A DNA stretch of 64,000 bases from Bursaphelenchus xylophilus (lineage: Eukaryota; Nematoda; Chromadorea; Rhabditida; Aphelenchoididae), in contig CAJFCV020000005.1 in assembly GCA_904066235.2 (NCBI GenBank), positions 1,116,001-1,180,000 on the forward strand, given 5' to 3'. The notes beneath the pieces were generated by a model that saw nothing but the letters and a program-made list of their open reading frames with translations, made no database searches and had not been told where the DNA came from. A program made the position numbers and the translations under genes. Below are positions 22,901 to 31,350 of this stretch, piece after piece. Numbering within the stretch: the stretch's first letter is position 1; every line of letters starts with the position of its first letter.

Positions 22901-23543
22901 ACACACTTATTTTTAACAAGGGAAGTACCCCAAGTGCGACGCTCAGATTTTCTTTAAATCTTGCACACAGTCGGGCATAGACTCGATATCAATTCCTGAA
23001 AGTTTTGGCTCGCGCTTCGCAAGCGTTATATCTAAATTACCGAGATATTGCCGCCGAGAGAGTACGCCTACTGAAGAGGAGAAGGGAACAAACGAAAGAA
23101 AACATTTTTTGGCCATAACTTTCCTAGTTTTTCGCGGAAAACATTGATTTTTTGTGGAAACATTACTCTTTACGGTAGAAATAAGCATAAAACTTTTCGT
23201 GCGGAAATTCGGCAAACAATCTTAAATTTTCGCCCATCTTTGATGTAAAATCCTCTCGGTTGTTTCTGCAAAGCGCGAGCTAGAATTTTCGCAGATATTT
23301 TAGAAAAACTTATTCTAAATTTAAGTTTGATCAAAATCTGAGCGTCGAAATTGCGGTACTTCCCTTCCTAAAACCAACCCCTTTTCACTTACTTGGTCGT
23401 CCAATTCCCATCCGAATAATCATCCCCTGCATGCCCTGTGAGAACCATCGCACTGTAAATCCTCGGTAATATCGACTCGACCGATCGATTTGTTGTGCAT
23501 TCGAGCAGAAGATGAGGAATAAAATCAAAGAAAAGCACTTCAT
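10940..23543 (-). CDS. Five-exon pepsin-family (A1) pseudoprotease, catalytically dead
   Basis: Exons, 5' to 3': 23,543-23,393; 21,554-21,352; 11,861-11,539; 11,476-11,242; 11,179-10,940. All donors are GT and acceptors AG, phases match at each join, and the total is 1,152 nt (383 residues), the usual length for nematode aspartic proteases. The start MKCFSLILFLIF is a signal peptide. A1 landmarks in order: GMIIRMGIG (for I-G-T-P), YLYVFDEKC (for LWVPD-S-C), ADGVLGL, GYITFGEMD, WNFRIN, IATVDP, LPTIYIDIAG and WVFGNNFLKQYC. The first active-site D-T-G is replaced by R-L-D, the second keeps Asp but reads D-P-A, and the flap Tyr is replaced. A C-terminal hydrophobic run (FLSLFFIVVVMYLYG) suggests a GPI-anchor signal or membrane tail. 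The exon 2/3 link spans a 9,490-bp retroelement-filled intron. It could be a pseudogene, but no exon has a stop. The propeptide looks short. Confidence 0.82.
11968..12378. repeat. Foldback element, about 410 bp
   Basis: Left arm TCGCGTTTTGCGAAACTTCC and its near-exact reverse complement at the right end (GGAAGTTTCGCAAAATGCGA, near 12,308) define an imperfect palindrome. It lies in intron 2 of the A1-family gene, 107 bp upstream of exon 3. No coding region seen. Confidence 0.75.
12379..13248. other. Unassigned retroelement debris
   Basis: The 14-base ATGAGCTTTT(C/T)GAC region is duplicated in tandem near 12,453/12,483. An LTR family 3-like start TGTTGTGACGTCACC is at about 13,010. A minus-strand frame of 189 codons (12,724-13,293) has no recognised motif and overlaps the inverted repeat. 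Confidence 0.4.
13440..13510 (+). tRNA. tRNA-like (pseudo) unit in left arm
   Basis: Contains an A-box-like TGGCCGAGTGG and a B-box-like AGTTCGAATCT at tRNA spacing. GAAGCA near the 5' end can pair with TGCTTC near the 3' end, and TTGC/GCAA can form an anticodon-type stem around TTTTTGC. The T stem pairs poorly, so it is more likely a tRNA-derived repeat head than a working tRNA. Confidence 0.5.
13782..13852 (-). tRNA. tRNA-like (pseudo) unit in right arm
   Basis: Reverse complement of the left-arm unit, with B box GGTTCGAGTC (closer to consensus). The 3' acceptor side is altered (CTTTCCA instead of CTGCTTCCA). Confidence 0.5.
14039..14922. other. No gene recognised
   Basis: Short frames only, with seven CGTAA pentamers. 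AT-rich around 14,580-14,720. Confidence 0.4.
14923..15159 (+). mobile_element. LTR family 1, most complete copy
   Basis: Starts TGTCACGACATATTTGTC and ends CTTATTGCA, giving TG...CA ends in 237 bp. It has AGTATATAAACCCGG (promoter-like, near 14,990) and AATAAACTACCG (polyadenylation signal, near 15,092). Fragments of the same family lie at 4,323 and 29,090. No second LTR in direct orientation at element distance was found, so this may be a solo LTR. Confidence 0.6.
15160..15529. other. No gene recognised
   Basis: Only short frames; CGTAA near 15,389 and 15,448. Confidence 0.4.
15530..15740 (+). repeat. R2 repeat, form B
   Basis: Shares the AACAATTAA...AAGTGATGAC start with 1,036 but continues as TTCGCAAAACAAACTCTCGG. 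The translated continuation (RSIIVIYDYYNTE) resembles the RPF N-terminal block, so form B may be the ancestral arrangement. Confidence 0.55.
15955..16200 (+). repeat. Dispersed repeat R3, copy 1
   Basis: ACGGCTTCATTACAACCCCA ... GAAATATGCGTCGTAAAGGAG ... AAGCTTCTACTGTCACTTC. Other copies are at 17,050-17,290 and 26,330-26,490. CGTAA is internal to all three. Confidence 0.7.
16525..16710 (+). repeat. R2 repeat, form B, second copy
   Basis: Close match to 15,530-15,740, with SIIVINDDYNTEQ in one frame. Followed by unassigned sequence to 17,050. Confidence 0.6.
17050..17290 (+). repeat. Dispersed repeat R3, copy 2
   Basis: Same order as 15,955-16,200, with small indels. Confidence 0.7.
17291..18101. 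other. LTR family 3 fragment and unassigned debris
   Basis: TGTTGTGACGTCACCAGG at about 17,744 begins a truncated LTR family 3 copy. CTACGTAAGTTT at 17,535 opens a piece also seen at 19,450, 21,226 and 21,786 (GTAAGTT...ACTGCATTA). No gene. Confidence 0.45.
18102..18845 (+). pseudogene. BEL/Pao-type Gag remnant (coiled coil plus DUF1759-like)
   Basis: A heptad-rich segment (ELYDKVNEQMELTKTINDL) is followed, after a stop, by KLPQIQLPIFKGD and FWDTFRSLIHDNQTLS. A second frameshift leads to QYLLSGLQGDAKKAVDGYTV, TAENYDLALHTLQVRVGQ and LKSYVLEVDALRQQL. This order matches the DUF1759 region of BEL/Pao Gag polyproteins. At least two frame disruptions make it a remnant. It lies in intron 2 of the A1-family gene. 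Confidence 0.75.
18846..19585. other. Unassigned retroelement debris
   Basis: 18,850-18,890 (GTAAATTGCTTTCTACATCC) matches 21,108-21,140, and the two copies diverge where the second reads ACGTAAACAC. Two CGTAAGTTAGC pieces lie at 19,410 and 19,450. Confidence 0.45.
19586..20275 (+). pseudogene. Longest RPF copy (203-codon open frame)
   Basis: Open frame 19,648-20,259 with SSECRPDVVSNLTLPYFGIG, HRPTRELYRSLLLKKPKRRP, NMTSFGIQEFNAEYSPTAGT, LMEFYVKPRREF and DQDHGLRAVLNKFQK. The tail departs from the other copies after a short duplication (CAGTTTACAACGAT repeated near 20,160). It is basic in the middle and acidic at the end in other copies. No signal peptide or membrane segment. I could not assign a family; a link to a BEL/Pao-type element is inferred from the neighbouring Gag pieces only. 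Confidence 0.5.
20276..20599. other. No gene recognised
   Basis: AT-rich. 20,365-20,420 (AAAGTCGTTGGAAAAAATAA) matches 18,060-18,090 in the Gag remnant upstream region. Confidence 0.4.
20600..20800 (+). pseudogene. Zinc-knuckle Gag fragment, copy 2
   Basis: The frame reads CFRCLQFLQEGHNCGSVCKQ and then CSGSHHYTLCP, two Cys/His knuckles of the C-x2-C-x4-H-x4-C type seen at the C-terminus of BEL/Pao Gag. It continues open to 21,146 without other recognised motifs. The DUF1759-like segment lies 2 kb upstream in the same orientation, so both may derive from one element interrupted by RPF and other pieces. Confidence 0.7.
20801..21351. other. Unassigned retroelement debris
   Basis: Six CGTAA pentamers. 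Ends at the donor of exon 2 of the minus-strand A1-family gene. Confidence 0.4.
22447..22701 (+). pseudogene. Charged coiled-coil fragment, possibly Gag N-terminus
   Basis: An 84-codon frame rich in Lys/Glu/Leu heptads (TIAINALKGKLKLCEQKIAV). It lies in intron 1 (23,392-21,555) of the A1-family gene. The style resembles BEL/Pao Gag N-termini, but no diagnostic motif is present. Confidence 0.3.
22917..23367. mobile_element. MITE family 4, copy 1 (partner 54,073-54,522)
   Basis: Starts ACAAGGGAAGTACCCC and ends with its approximate reverse complement (GTACTTCCCTT). Internal segments such as GTGCGACGCTCAGATTTTC and TTTCTGCAAAGCGCGAGCT are shared with the second copy. It lies in intron 1 of the A1-family gene; the other copy is also intronic. 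No ORF. Confidence 0.75.
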
Positions 23544-23611
23544 TTCATAGCCGAAGAAAGCATCTGCAACCTTGGACAAATACGGGATGAGCAAGAGAGT
23601 TCATCCATATT

Positions 23612-23625
23612 TATATAAGGTGAGT
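23612..23625 (-). promoter_or_regulatory. TATA-like box upstream of the A1-family gene
   Basis: On the minus strand the sequence reads TTATATAAATATGG, about 70-80 bp upstream of the chosen ATG. Two out-of-frame upstream ATGs lie between. Inference only. Confidence 0.3.
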
Positions 23626-23850
23626 CAAGAGGGGAGCAAGTTTTGCGTAGGCCTTGAGGGCTTTGATCAGGGTGAGATTTGAGGCAATTGGAAATGATGA
23701 CATTTATTGTAAAACTTTTGTATTATATCTTTGAAAAATATGTGATAATGATGGATTTCTAACAAATTTACTGACTTGACGAAAACGGTTTACAACGTGT
23801 TGTAACGCCCATAATTTTGAAAACAGAACGCTGAAACCTCCTGGAGACAT

Positions 23851-24001
23851 AAGTCTGTCGGGAAAATAATGACCATAATGTCGCTATGCCGATCGCCTCG
23901 TTCAAGTGAAAAGCAGTTTAAAAAAAGGTTGGCAATTCATTTTCTTGGCGGCGATGCGATTTTCGATGCGACAGAGTGCTCACTACTTTCCCGACAGACT
24001 T
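23851..24001. mobile_element. MITE family 2, copy 1
   Basis: Terminal inverted repeats AAGTCTGTCGGGAAAATAAT and its reverse complement at the right end (TTTCCCGACAGACTT). The interior shares GCGATGCGATTTTCGATGCG with the 31.8-kb copy. Other copies: 31,813, 32,834 and 33,647. Confidence 0.75.
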
Positions 24002-26125
24002 ATATGTTTTGGAGGATGCTCGTCATTCCGCTTGTATCAGTCTGGCCAAAATAGGATTGTCCTCCTTGCAGCATCGAAATCTCAACCCCGAAATGAGCGG
24101 CAGCAAAAGTTTGCGCGATGCGTCGCAGAAATGGGCGCAACGAGAAAAAATCGCCAAATTTTGGGGAAGTTGGTTGATTGCACAGTGCAAAAAAGCTTTT
24201 CACTGTGCAAAACCCATTTTTATCGCTGGTGATGCGTCGTTTTTGCTGTCTTTTTCGGCCGGACTGATAGACACCAGGTGGTCAGGATTACTGTAACATG
24301 GCGATTTTGGAATGCATCAATTTCCTGCGAACTCTGTTTATTTATGAACTGGAGGCCTATTCGGAACAAAAAAAAAGCGATTTTAATGCAGCGCCGTTCC
24401 GATCTGAGCGGTTTTGGAACGTGGAGAGAGAGAGGCCCGTTGCAGCGTTGCAATCGGGCACTCTTTTTTCGGTCTTTTCCCCGCTCTTTCGCTTCCAAAA
24501 AGAAGGAAAAAGGGAAGTTCGAGAATAAGTTTTTATACAGAGGGGTGGCTGAACTTTTTTTTAACTTTTTTCCACAGTGAATTTTTTATTGCTCTTTTTG
24601 AATTTATAATATAATAACGTATATTAAAAATATATAATATATTTATGTTTATTAAAATTTATTTTGAATTTTTACACATTTTTTATTGTTTTTAAATACT
24701 ATACAAATAAAATATATTACTGATATAATAATTTTCACTTGCCTTTTTTTATATTTTTTTTTGATTTTTTATCGATTACAAGCGTTTTTATTTATGGAAA
24801 ATTCATCTGTAGAAGAGCCCGAAAAAATTGGGTTTTATGCAGTCGGATGGAAAATTTTGTTCTGTTGTTTTTTATATTTTTTGGATTTTATACTTTAATG
24901 TACATGTTTTAAAGTGGGGGCTAAACTTTCTAGTGTATAATATATAATATTTTTAAAAAAAATTTTTTGAATTTATAGTTCAATAAGTGGGCCAAGAAAT
25001 GGTCTCACGAGTTCAGTAAGAGCACGTGTATATAGTGCTCTTATTGAAGGTCCCTGTTCTAGTTGCTATTTCTGATCCCAAGCCCGAACAATACTATATA
25101 AACAACGATGACAAACGACTACACAAACTAGGACAAACAACTAACTATGCCCTAGGCAACAACTTCACAAATGAACTCATAATGCTGCTTGACTCCACCA
25201 ACACAAGAGTTGACCGCAGACAAATCAATATGGACAATAGAAAATACGACGGTTTATTGCACACAACACAATCGCATAAGCGGGAAAAGACAGGAACAAA
25301 ATAATAATTGATTGGGCGATTTCTCTTCTTTTTATACCAATTTGTCGGTCATTCCGTGGGAATATGCAAATTCGCACGTGAAGTCGTGACAATGGGTCGT
25401 CCAAGAAATGTGCCGGAAAGTTTCTGTCGATTTCTTTGTGCTCAATCAAGATAATCGGAAAATTCTTTTTGCAGGATAAAGAAGATGATGGACGGTTTTT
25501 TGCCCAAGACAATTGTTTTCGCCCCCAACGTGGAAAGTAGCGTGTTCGGGCGGAGACTTTTGGGCACCTTTTTGGCCATCACACCAACGCGCTCGGACTT
25601 TATCGGTGTTACAGCGACAGGCTGCAGTCGCTAAATGCGATTGCATAGCGCTGTCGCTGTCTGTCTGATCCATTGTGTCAAAAATTTGTAGACTTTCCGG
25701 AAGTTTCAGCATCATAATAAAGCGTTTAAAATTGGTGTAATGACCAAAAGTCCCCGCCGAATATCATACTTTCCGCGTCGGTAGAGAAAATGATTCTTTT
25801 GGGCAAAAAATCGCCCAGCTTCTTCTTTATCCTGCAAAATAAACTTTTCAAATTACCTTGACTGCGCGCCGAGAAATCGACAATATCTTGTGTAATAATC
25901 AAATAATGGAAGCCGTGCGGAAAGCACGTGGACACCGCTGCTACACTACGAAAGGAGTGGTCAAAGGAGACCACACCCAAGGAGGTCAAGATTAATTAAT
26001 GGCCACGCGCATTACGTGCGTCAAACAATGAAGAAATTAATGATCGATAGCTTCCGGATTACGAAACCGGATGAGGACACAAAGTGACTCAGAAGAAATT
26101 GAGTACATAAAAACCAAGTTTGGAA
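24002..26125. other. No gene recognised; AT-rich, with an inverted pair of related segments
   Basis: 24,590-24,990 is very AT-rich. A perfect short palindrome (TAAGAGCAC...GTGCTCTTA) spans about 25,017-25,043. Segments at 25,425-25,600 (+) and 25,840-25,735 (-) share AGGATAAAGAAGA and GATTTTTTGCCCAA-like sequence in opposite orientation. No recognised protein. Confidence 0.45.
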
Positions 26126-26268
26126 TGTGTGCAATAGAAACTACAATAACTCAATCTACTATATAAGCTGCCCTCAAAATCAATCGAGGAAGCGCTTCCA
26201 CTCTCTTTATGATCTTGTAATTATTCTCTAATAAACTTTATCTAATTCTCTAAAGTCGACCATTACAG
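26126..26268 (+). mobile_element. LTR family 2, copy 1 (solo LTR candidate)
   Basis: Starts TGTGTGCAATAG and ends CCATTACA (TG...CA, 143 bp). It contains CTATATAAGCTGCCCTC and an AATAAACTTTATC signal. The second copy is at 28,247-28,393. Confidence 0.6.
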
Positions 26269-26329
26269 TAGAGAGGCTATTTAACTACCCAGTCGTAATT
26301 AAACTACATCACTCTGTGGATCGATCATC

Positions 26330-26490
26330 ATACAAAAAAGGAGGCTTCATTACAAGCCCACATTCAAAATCCAACGAAACAACAAGTTAAGGAACTGTGC
26401 GTCGTAAAGGGTTTTCAACCCCGTTTACTTACTTAACAATAAGCTATATTTGCAAGCTTCTACTGTCATCTTTAGACACAAAAACGCGAG
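26330..26490 (+). repeat. Dispersed repeat R3, copy 3
   Basis: Diverged copy of 15,955-16,200, retaining TGCGTCGTAAAGGG and AAGCTTCTACTGTCA. Confidence 0.6.
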
Positions 26491-28138
26491 TCCTTGACAT
26501 ATGCAAGTATTTGGAGCGGGAGGAAACATCATAAAAACATTGAGCGCTATCGACAATTATACCATCAGCAATTTTGCTCGACGAAACAAAAAATTATTTT
26601 AAGTGTGTGCGAACTGCTTCATGCAATCGTCAAAGGACGTAAGCAAAAAACGAGTCAACAACTACATCGAACAATTGAAAATCATCTACCAGACTGGCAA
26701 ACCGTAAGCAAACGACATGGCCACAGTTTATCCAATGATTTCGTAAAATCACTGACAGAAGAAACGATATGAAGCAGTACAGTTGCGACGAAAAATGTGC
26801 AGCGTTAATTGACCGTCTACACAAACTGCGCGTAAATCTTAGATGTAGATGCAATCCGTGGATAAACAAAACTGTCTATACATAATATATGAATACCGCT
26901 AAACAGCAACTCCAGCCGAAGGACAACAATTTTGGACGTGTCTGTCCACGTCAAGGCTTGCACCAGGGCGTAAAGACATTTTACTCTTCGTATACAACAA
27001 TTGGAGGTCCCACAGAAGAGCCTGTTGTAAGACCATTGTCTACAATCTGCGCCTGAGCAGGGGAAGTTGCCTTAATTAACTCCCAATTTTGGGGCAACAT
27101 CTTCTTGGAAGAGCTAAGAAGCAAATGACTGACAAACGGCCATCAAGAGGGCCGTTTGGGATCAGTAACGTGTAAAGTATCATATAGGAGCCAGAAGACC
27201 AACACATATGCTTATCTCCATAAGTTGTAGTCTTTCGCCAGCTTGGCGAAATAGAGGTTATAGTAATATATCTGAACGTAATGTAGATGAACTCGCTTTC
27301 GTCAAGCTCTCAACGCGGCCGTTCCCGAGAGCGACATGCAAACATAAAAAGAAGGCTCCTCAACCATCCGCCAAAGCAATATATATGGATGAAAAAGCAA
27401 CCCTAGGACAACCATTTTTACCATTTTTGACTTACATGTCGACGTCTAAACATGCACAAAATGGAAAGGAGCATTTGTAGACATAATCCGTAATCTATTA
27501 TACTAATAGGAGCAATGGCCGTAAAGACATTTGCTCTTAATAAGCAACTCTTCTTTGGCCAAATTCCACGTTGTTTTATTTCAAACCTCGCGTTAAGGAC
27601 AATCCTACAACATAACCAACACTAAGTCATCGAGAATTTTCAAACGATGATGATCAGAGCCGTAATTCTCAAACTCTCAAAAGTTGAACTGGCGGACGTT
27701 TACTCGCGCTCAGAAAATTACTTCAAAGCTTTGTGCGAATTAATCTCGTGATCGTGGGACAAGTTCAAAGTCCTGCGTTCATCTCCAAATATCTTAGTGT
27801 TTATTCGACCTCTCTGACCACAAATAGCTTTAACCCGTAGATTATCGTAGTTTGTGTCATTGGTCTATTAATATTGGCTCTCTGTCTGTTAAGAGTAAAT
27901 CCAAATGCAATCATCATGGATTTCATCTTTAAGTTCTTTAAATCAAAAGTATTGTAATAGTAGTCTTCCTCGTCGGGAGTGTGGGAATTGATCCCGTTTT
28001 ATTTAAAATGTATTTTGTGTTTTGTATTTTTGTATCGGGATCGGATGATTTTATAAGAGATGAATCAGCCTGGATAAAAGATTTTATTGATTGGTGTTGT
28101 TTGAAATATAGGGATTGGATTCCCTGGAGATATCTACG
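26491..28138. other. Unassigned retroelement debris
   Basis: Contains CGTAAAGACATTT pieces at 26,969 and 27,520 with different left flanks, and CGCTCAGAAAATTACTTCAA at about 27,708 (shared with 2,460 and 29,403). No recognised protein. Confidence 0.4.
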
Positions 28139-28246
28139 CAACGTGCTCGGCCGCACGTTGCACAACCGACCCTGCAAAAGCTGAACGAATTGGGCTACGA
28201 AACTCTGCCTCATCCACCATACTCGCCGGACCTCTCGCCCACCGAT
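28139..28246 (+). pseudogene. Mariner-type transposase fragment
   Basis: Encodes ARPHVAQPTLQKLNELGY followed by LPHPPYSPDLSPTD, the hallmark spacing of the D34D region of mariner transposases. The first catalytic Asp (normally D-N-A-R-P-H) is missing, as is everything before it. The fragment stops exactly where LTR family 2 begins. Confidence 0.8.
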
Positions 28247-28393
28247 TGTGTGCAACCCAAACTACAATAACTCAATCTATTTGCTATATAAGCTGCCCTC
28301 GAAATCAATCGAGGAAGCTTCCACTCTCTTTAGAACGCTAGTAATTATTCTCTCTAGTAAACATTATCTAATTCTCTAAAGTCGACCATAACA
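28247..28393 (+). mobile_element. LTR family 2, copy 2
   Basis: 147 bp from TGTGTGCAACCC to CCATAACA, matching 26,126-26,268. Left neighbour is the mariner fragment. Right neighbour is ACGTAAACCCGGCCCAAG, which resumes inside LTR family 1 (compare 14,995). Confidence 0.65.
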
Positions 28394-29089
28394 ACGTAAA
28401 CCCGGCCCAAGGCTTCCGTAAGGGGCGGCGCTTGTTTCTGAAAACGATTATATAATCGCTTCCGTAAGTTAGTCTAGATTAGATTTATCTCGCGTATTCT
28501 GAAATTGCCCCGCAGTACCGAGAGCACAAAAAGGCCATTTCAAGGCACTGAAGCGAACTTTGGGCTAATTGGTCGACGCGGGCTCTTATTGCGGATGAAA
28601 AATGGAATTCCGTTAGCTGAAGGCGCGGCGACGGAAATTTCTATTATCAAGAGGCAGTGACAGAAAATATAAAAGGCACCATTGTTGGGATCATAAGCCG
28701 AGACACTCCAGTTACACCAGAATCACATTTTATTGCAACCGTAAAATTAATGACAAAGGAGATCACAGAAGTGAGCGCAGATCAGTCGGACCATTGCTAC
28801 CCGCCGCCGCGCGTAGGACAAATGGTATGGGTCAACATTTCAAGGAAGGAAAGTCTGAGCAACAAATCCTATCAGGCCTGATACGGGCCGTTGATCTATA
28901 TACCGCAGCTAATCGCAACCAAATACTATGCCACACGGTATATCACGACTCCAGCGTTCCCAAACTTCGCCTCATGTAAGAAGGAAAGGATGCCGCAAAC
29001 AGAAATGGAAGAGGCAGTAGAAGATTCTTGTAATATCATGCCGGATTATTGATTGGGTTAATTAGATGAGTAGAAGTTTAGTCTTCTTC
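28394..29089. other. Unassigned debris with one 75-codon frame
   Basis: The frame at 28,657-28,881 (TVKLMTKEITEVSADQSDHC) has a coding-like composition but no recognised family. Confidence 0.4.
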
Positions 29090-29235
29090 GAGGGAGTCGC
29101 CTATGAAAATTCAACGAAGATATATTCCTCGAGAAATAGCGTATACTCTGGAATTGTAATTCTGTTCAATAAACTACCGTGCGTAACTACTTGGACTTAT
29201 CTTCGACACCACTAGACTATTACTGACTTATTGCC
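29090..29235 (+). mobile_element. LTR family 1, 3' fragment
   Basis: GGAGTCGCCTATGAAAATTC through TTCAATAAACTACCGTG to GACTTATTGCC, matching 15,020-15,158. Confidence 0.6.
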
Positions 29236-29861
29236 CAATAGATAAAAAAATAATGGCTTTCGCGCAAGATTGGACCAATTTCGACGAATTTTGTTTGCAC
29301 CACGGACAAGATTTTACGATTTCAAAAGTGCCTCCGTGGACTGAATTCTGCACTTTTGGCTGGGTTGAAACCAAAAATTTATAAATCACCATAAATTTAT
29401 TGCGCTCAGAAAATTACTTCAAAGCTTCGTAAAGATGTTTCTGAACATCTTCAAGGATATAATCCTTCACAAGAGCAATACATTACAAACAAGAGACACT
29501 GCAAGAAATGGAATAGTCTGTCAGCACTGAGTCAGAGATACATATTGGTGCCGGACCAAAGTGCGTTGACAGTTGGGCTCTCCGTTGGACAAGTACTATG
29601 TAAAAACTGCATGTCTTATGGTTGACATTGTGATGTACATTGTGTGAGGCAGAACGACCGACCTTCGAGACTTTTCCCACGTAAGACTATCTTCATTTAT
29701 TCAAATTTGATTGTACTTTTCTACGTGGGATTTCCTTATAAAAGGCCTCCTTTCCACTGAATAAATCACTTGACTCTTGAGCTCTCGTCTTGATTCGTTA
29801 CGGGGTTGTCGGGCCTTTCAACAGCATGAAAATGCACACGCAACTTTGGACTACAATGGGT
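29236..29861. other. No gene recognised; last part of the CGTAA-rich zone
   Basis: CGTAA at 29,428 follows CTTCAAAGCTT, as at 2,484. The final CGTAA of the zone is near 29,680. Confidence 0.4.
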
Positions 29862-30101
29862 ACCTGATCCAGTGGCAAAAAACGTGCCATTTTGCACCCA
29901 AGAAGTATCAAAAAAATGTAGCAAAATGCCTCTCTTTCCAATTGAAAAAACTCCAATTTCAAAAGCCCGCTTGCTCTCTTTTTATGAGGCCTTTCAAAAC
30001 GAAGTTTTTGCACTTGGAGAGGGAGGCATTTTGCTACATTTTTTGATACTTCCTGGATGCAAAATGGTGCGTTTTTTTGCCATCGGATCAGGGCTGTCAC
30101 T
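29862..30101. mobile_element. Foldback MITE family 1, copy 1
   Basis: Left end CCTGATCCAGTGGCAAAAAA, right end TTTTTTGCCATCGGATCAGG, nearly palindromic throughout. Other copies: 32,985, 51,722, 57,369 and 59,215. No ORF of its own. Confidence 0.8.
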
Positions 30102-30532
30102 GTGTTATATGCAACAGGCGTCATATCGACAATAAACTTATAGTTATGAAAGTTATGAACCTATTGTTAGCGGTCTCTGTGCGAGAAGCCGAGAGAGACG
30201 TGCAGATAAATATAAATAATTTTGTCGAAATGAAAATCATCAAAATTTTGGGGTTTTTAACTTTTTTTCAAATTGGGTATATTTCCGGAAATAACTTTTT
30301 GATACATGATTTTTAGGACACTAATACATATTGGTGCCAGATATGGCACATTTCTATTGACAAGCAGAAAAGTCACAGTAATTTTTAAAGTGCGTTTATA
30401 TGGACTTTATGACGCGACTTGTAAAAACAAAAAACAGCACTTACCAAAAAAACCCTAAATTTTTGTCTTCCCCGCCCCCTCCGTCTCTCTTCTGAATCGT
30501 CTCTCTGATTTCGCTCCCGACGGACCCGTATT
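30102..30532. other. No gene recognised
   Basis: AT-rich sequence with short frames only. Confidence 0.4.
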
Positions 30533-30760
30533 CAATTAGCTGAACCCTTAAAGCGTTTGCTTGAAAAGCAAACACCCTAGGGTTCTACCCGCAGTTGCAC
30601 AAAAGTCTAGTCAACGGTCAAGTCCTCCGGGAAAAGAGCGTTGATTGAATGAGGGTGCAGAGAACAAATGGCGGAGATTTTACCGGACCTTGGCCGATTT
30701 CCTATTTGGCTTTGGTCTGTATGACTCTGTCATCATTTTGGTAATTTTACTTTGATCAAA
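30533..30760 (+). mobile_element. tRNA-derived SINE-like repeat, copy 1
   Basis: A tRNA-like head (30,533-30,600, B-box-like GGGTTCTACCC) is followed by a body (GAGATTTTACCGGACCTTGG...TTTGGCTTTGGTCTGTA) shared with 31,141-31,350. Head plus unrelated body is the usual SINE layout. Confidence 0.55.
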
Positions 30761-31140
30761 AATCCGATTTTTGGCAAAATATTGAGGCGAAAAAAAATAA
30801 AAAATTGTAAAATACGGAATTTTGCGCTTTTTGGTTTACTATTAAATCTTAGAGAACAAAAAAAATAGTTCGCTATAGAGGAGCTTTCTTGTAGCTTCAT
30901 AACTGTTTTTCCCCAGAATTATTTTTTTACTGTCATTGTTAGCAGAAAAATTACTTTTCCAAAAATAAAGCAAATCTTTTTTCTACGACACTCGAAAAAC
31001 TAATAAATTCCCACATTTTTCAGCCTGAAATTTTGATTATTTCTGCATAACGCGAGTTAGAAATCAAAAAAGAATCTTTTTGACACATTCCCGATCAAAT
31101 CCCCTTCCTCTTTGCACCTGTTGAAAGACCGTGTTCTTTT
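30761..31140. other. No gene recognised
   Basis: AT-rich; one GTAAAATACG at 30,807. Confidence 0.4.
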
Positions 31141-31350
31141 AGTCAATCGGTTGTGCGTTAGCTTTCCCGCGCGAAACCTTGCGAGTTCGATTCCCACCTG
31201 CACAAAACTCGAGTTAACGCTCGTGTCTTTCGAGAAAAGAGCGTTGCGTGAACGGTAGTGCAGAGAAAAAATTCGGCAGAGATTTTACCGGACTTTGGCC
31301 GATTTCTCATTTGGCTTTCGTCTGTATAACTCTGGTACAATTTAGATCAA
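31141..31350 (+). mobile_element. tRNA-derived SINE-like repeat, copy 2
   Basis: The head has a better B box (GAGTTCGATTCC, 31,183-31,194). The body matches copy 1 in the same orientation. Confidence 0.6.

Noticed and set aside
24220..24614. Several overlapping frames of 66-100 codons
   Set aside because: No consistent strand, codon pattern or motif; nothing to support a gene.
1..29700. The idea that CGTAA marks simple splice donors of one large spliced gene
   Set aside because: Many CGTAA lie in the middle of conserved repeats or without G at the +5 position, and no matching acceptors or continuous protein were found.
29777..30135. Overlapping frames on both strands of about 90-110 codons
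   Set aside because: They arise from the palindromic MITE family 1 element, which reads similarly in both directions.
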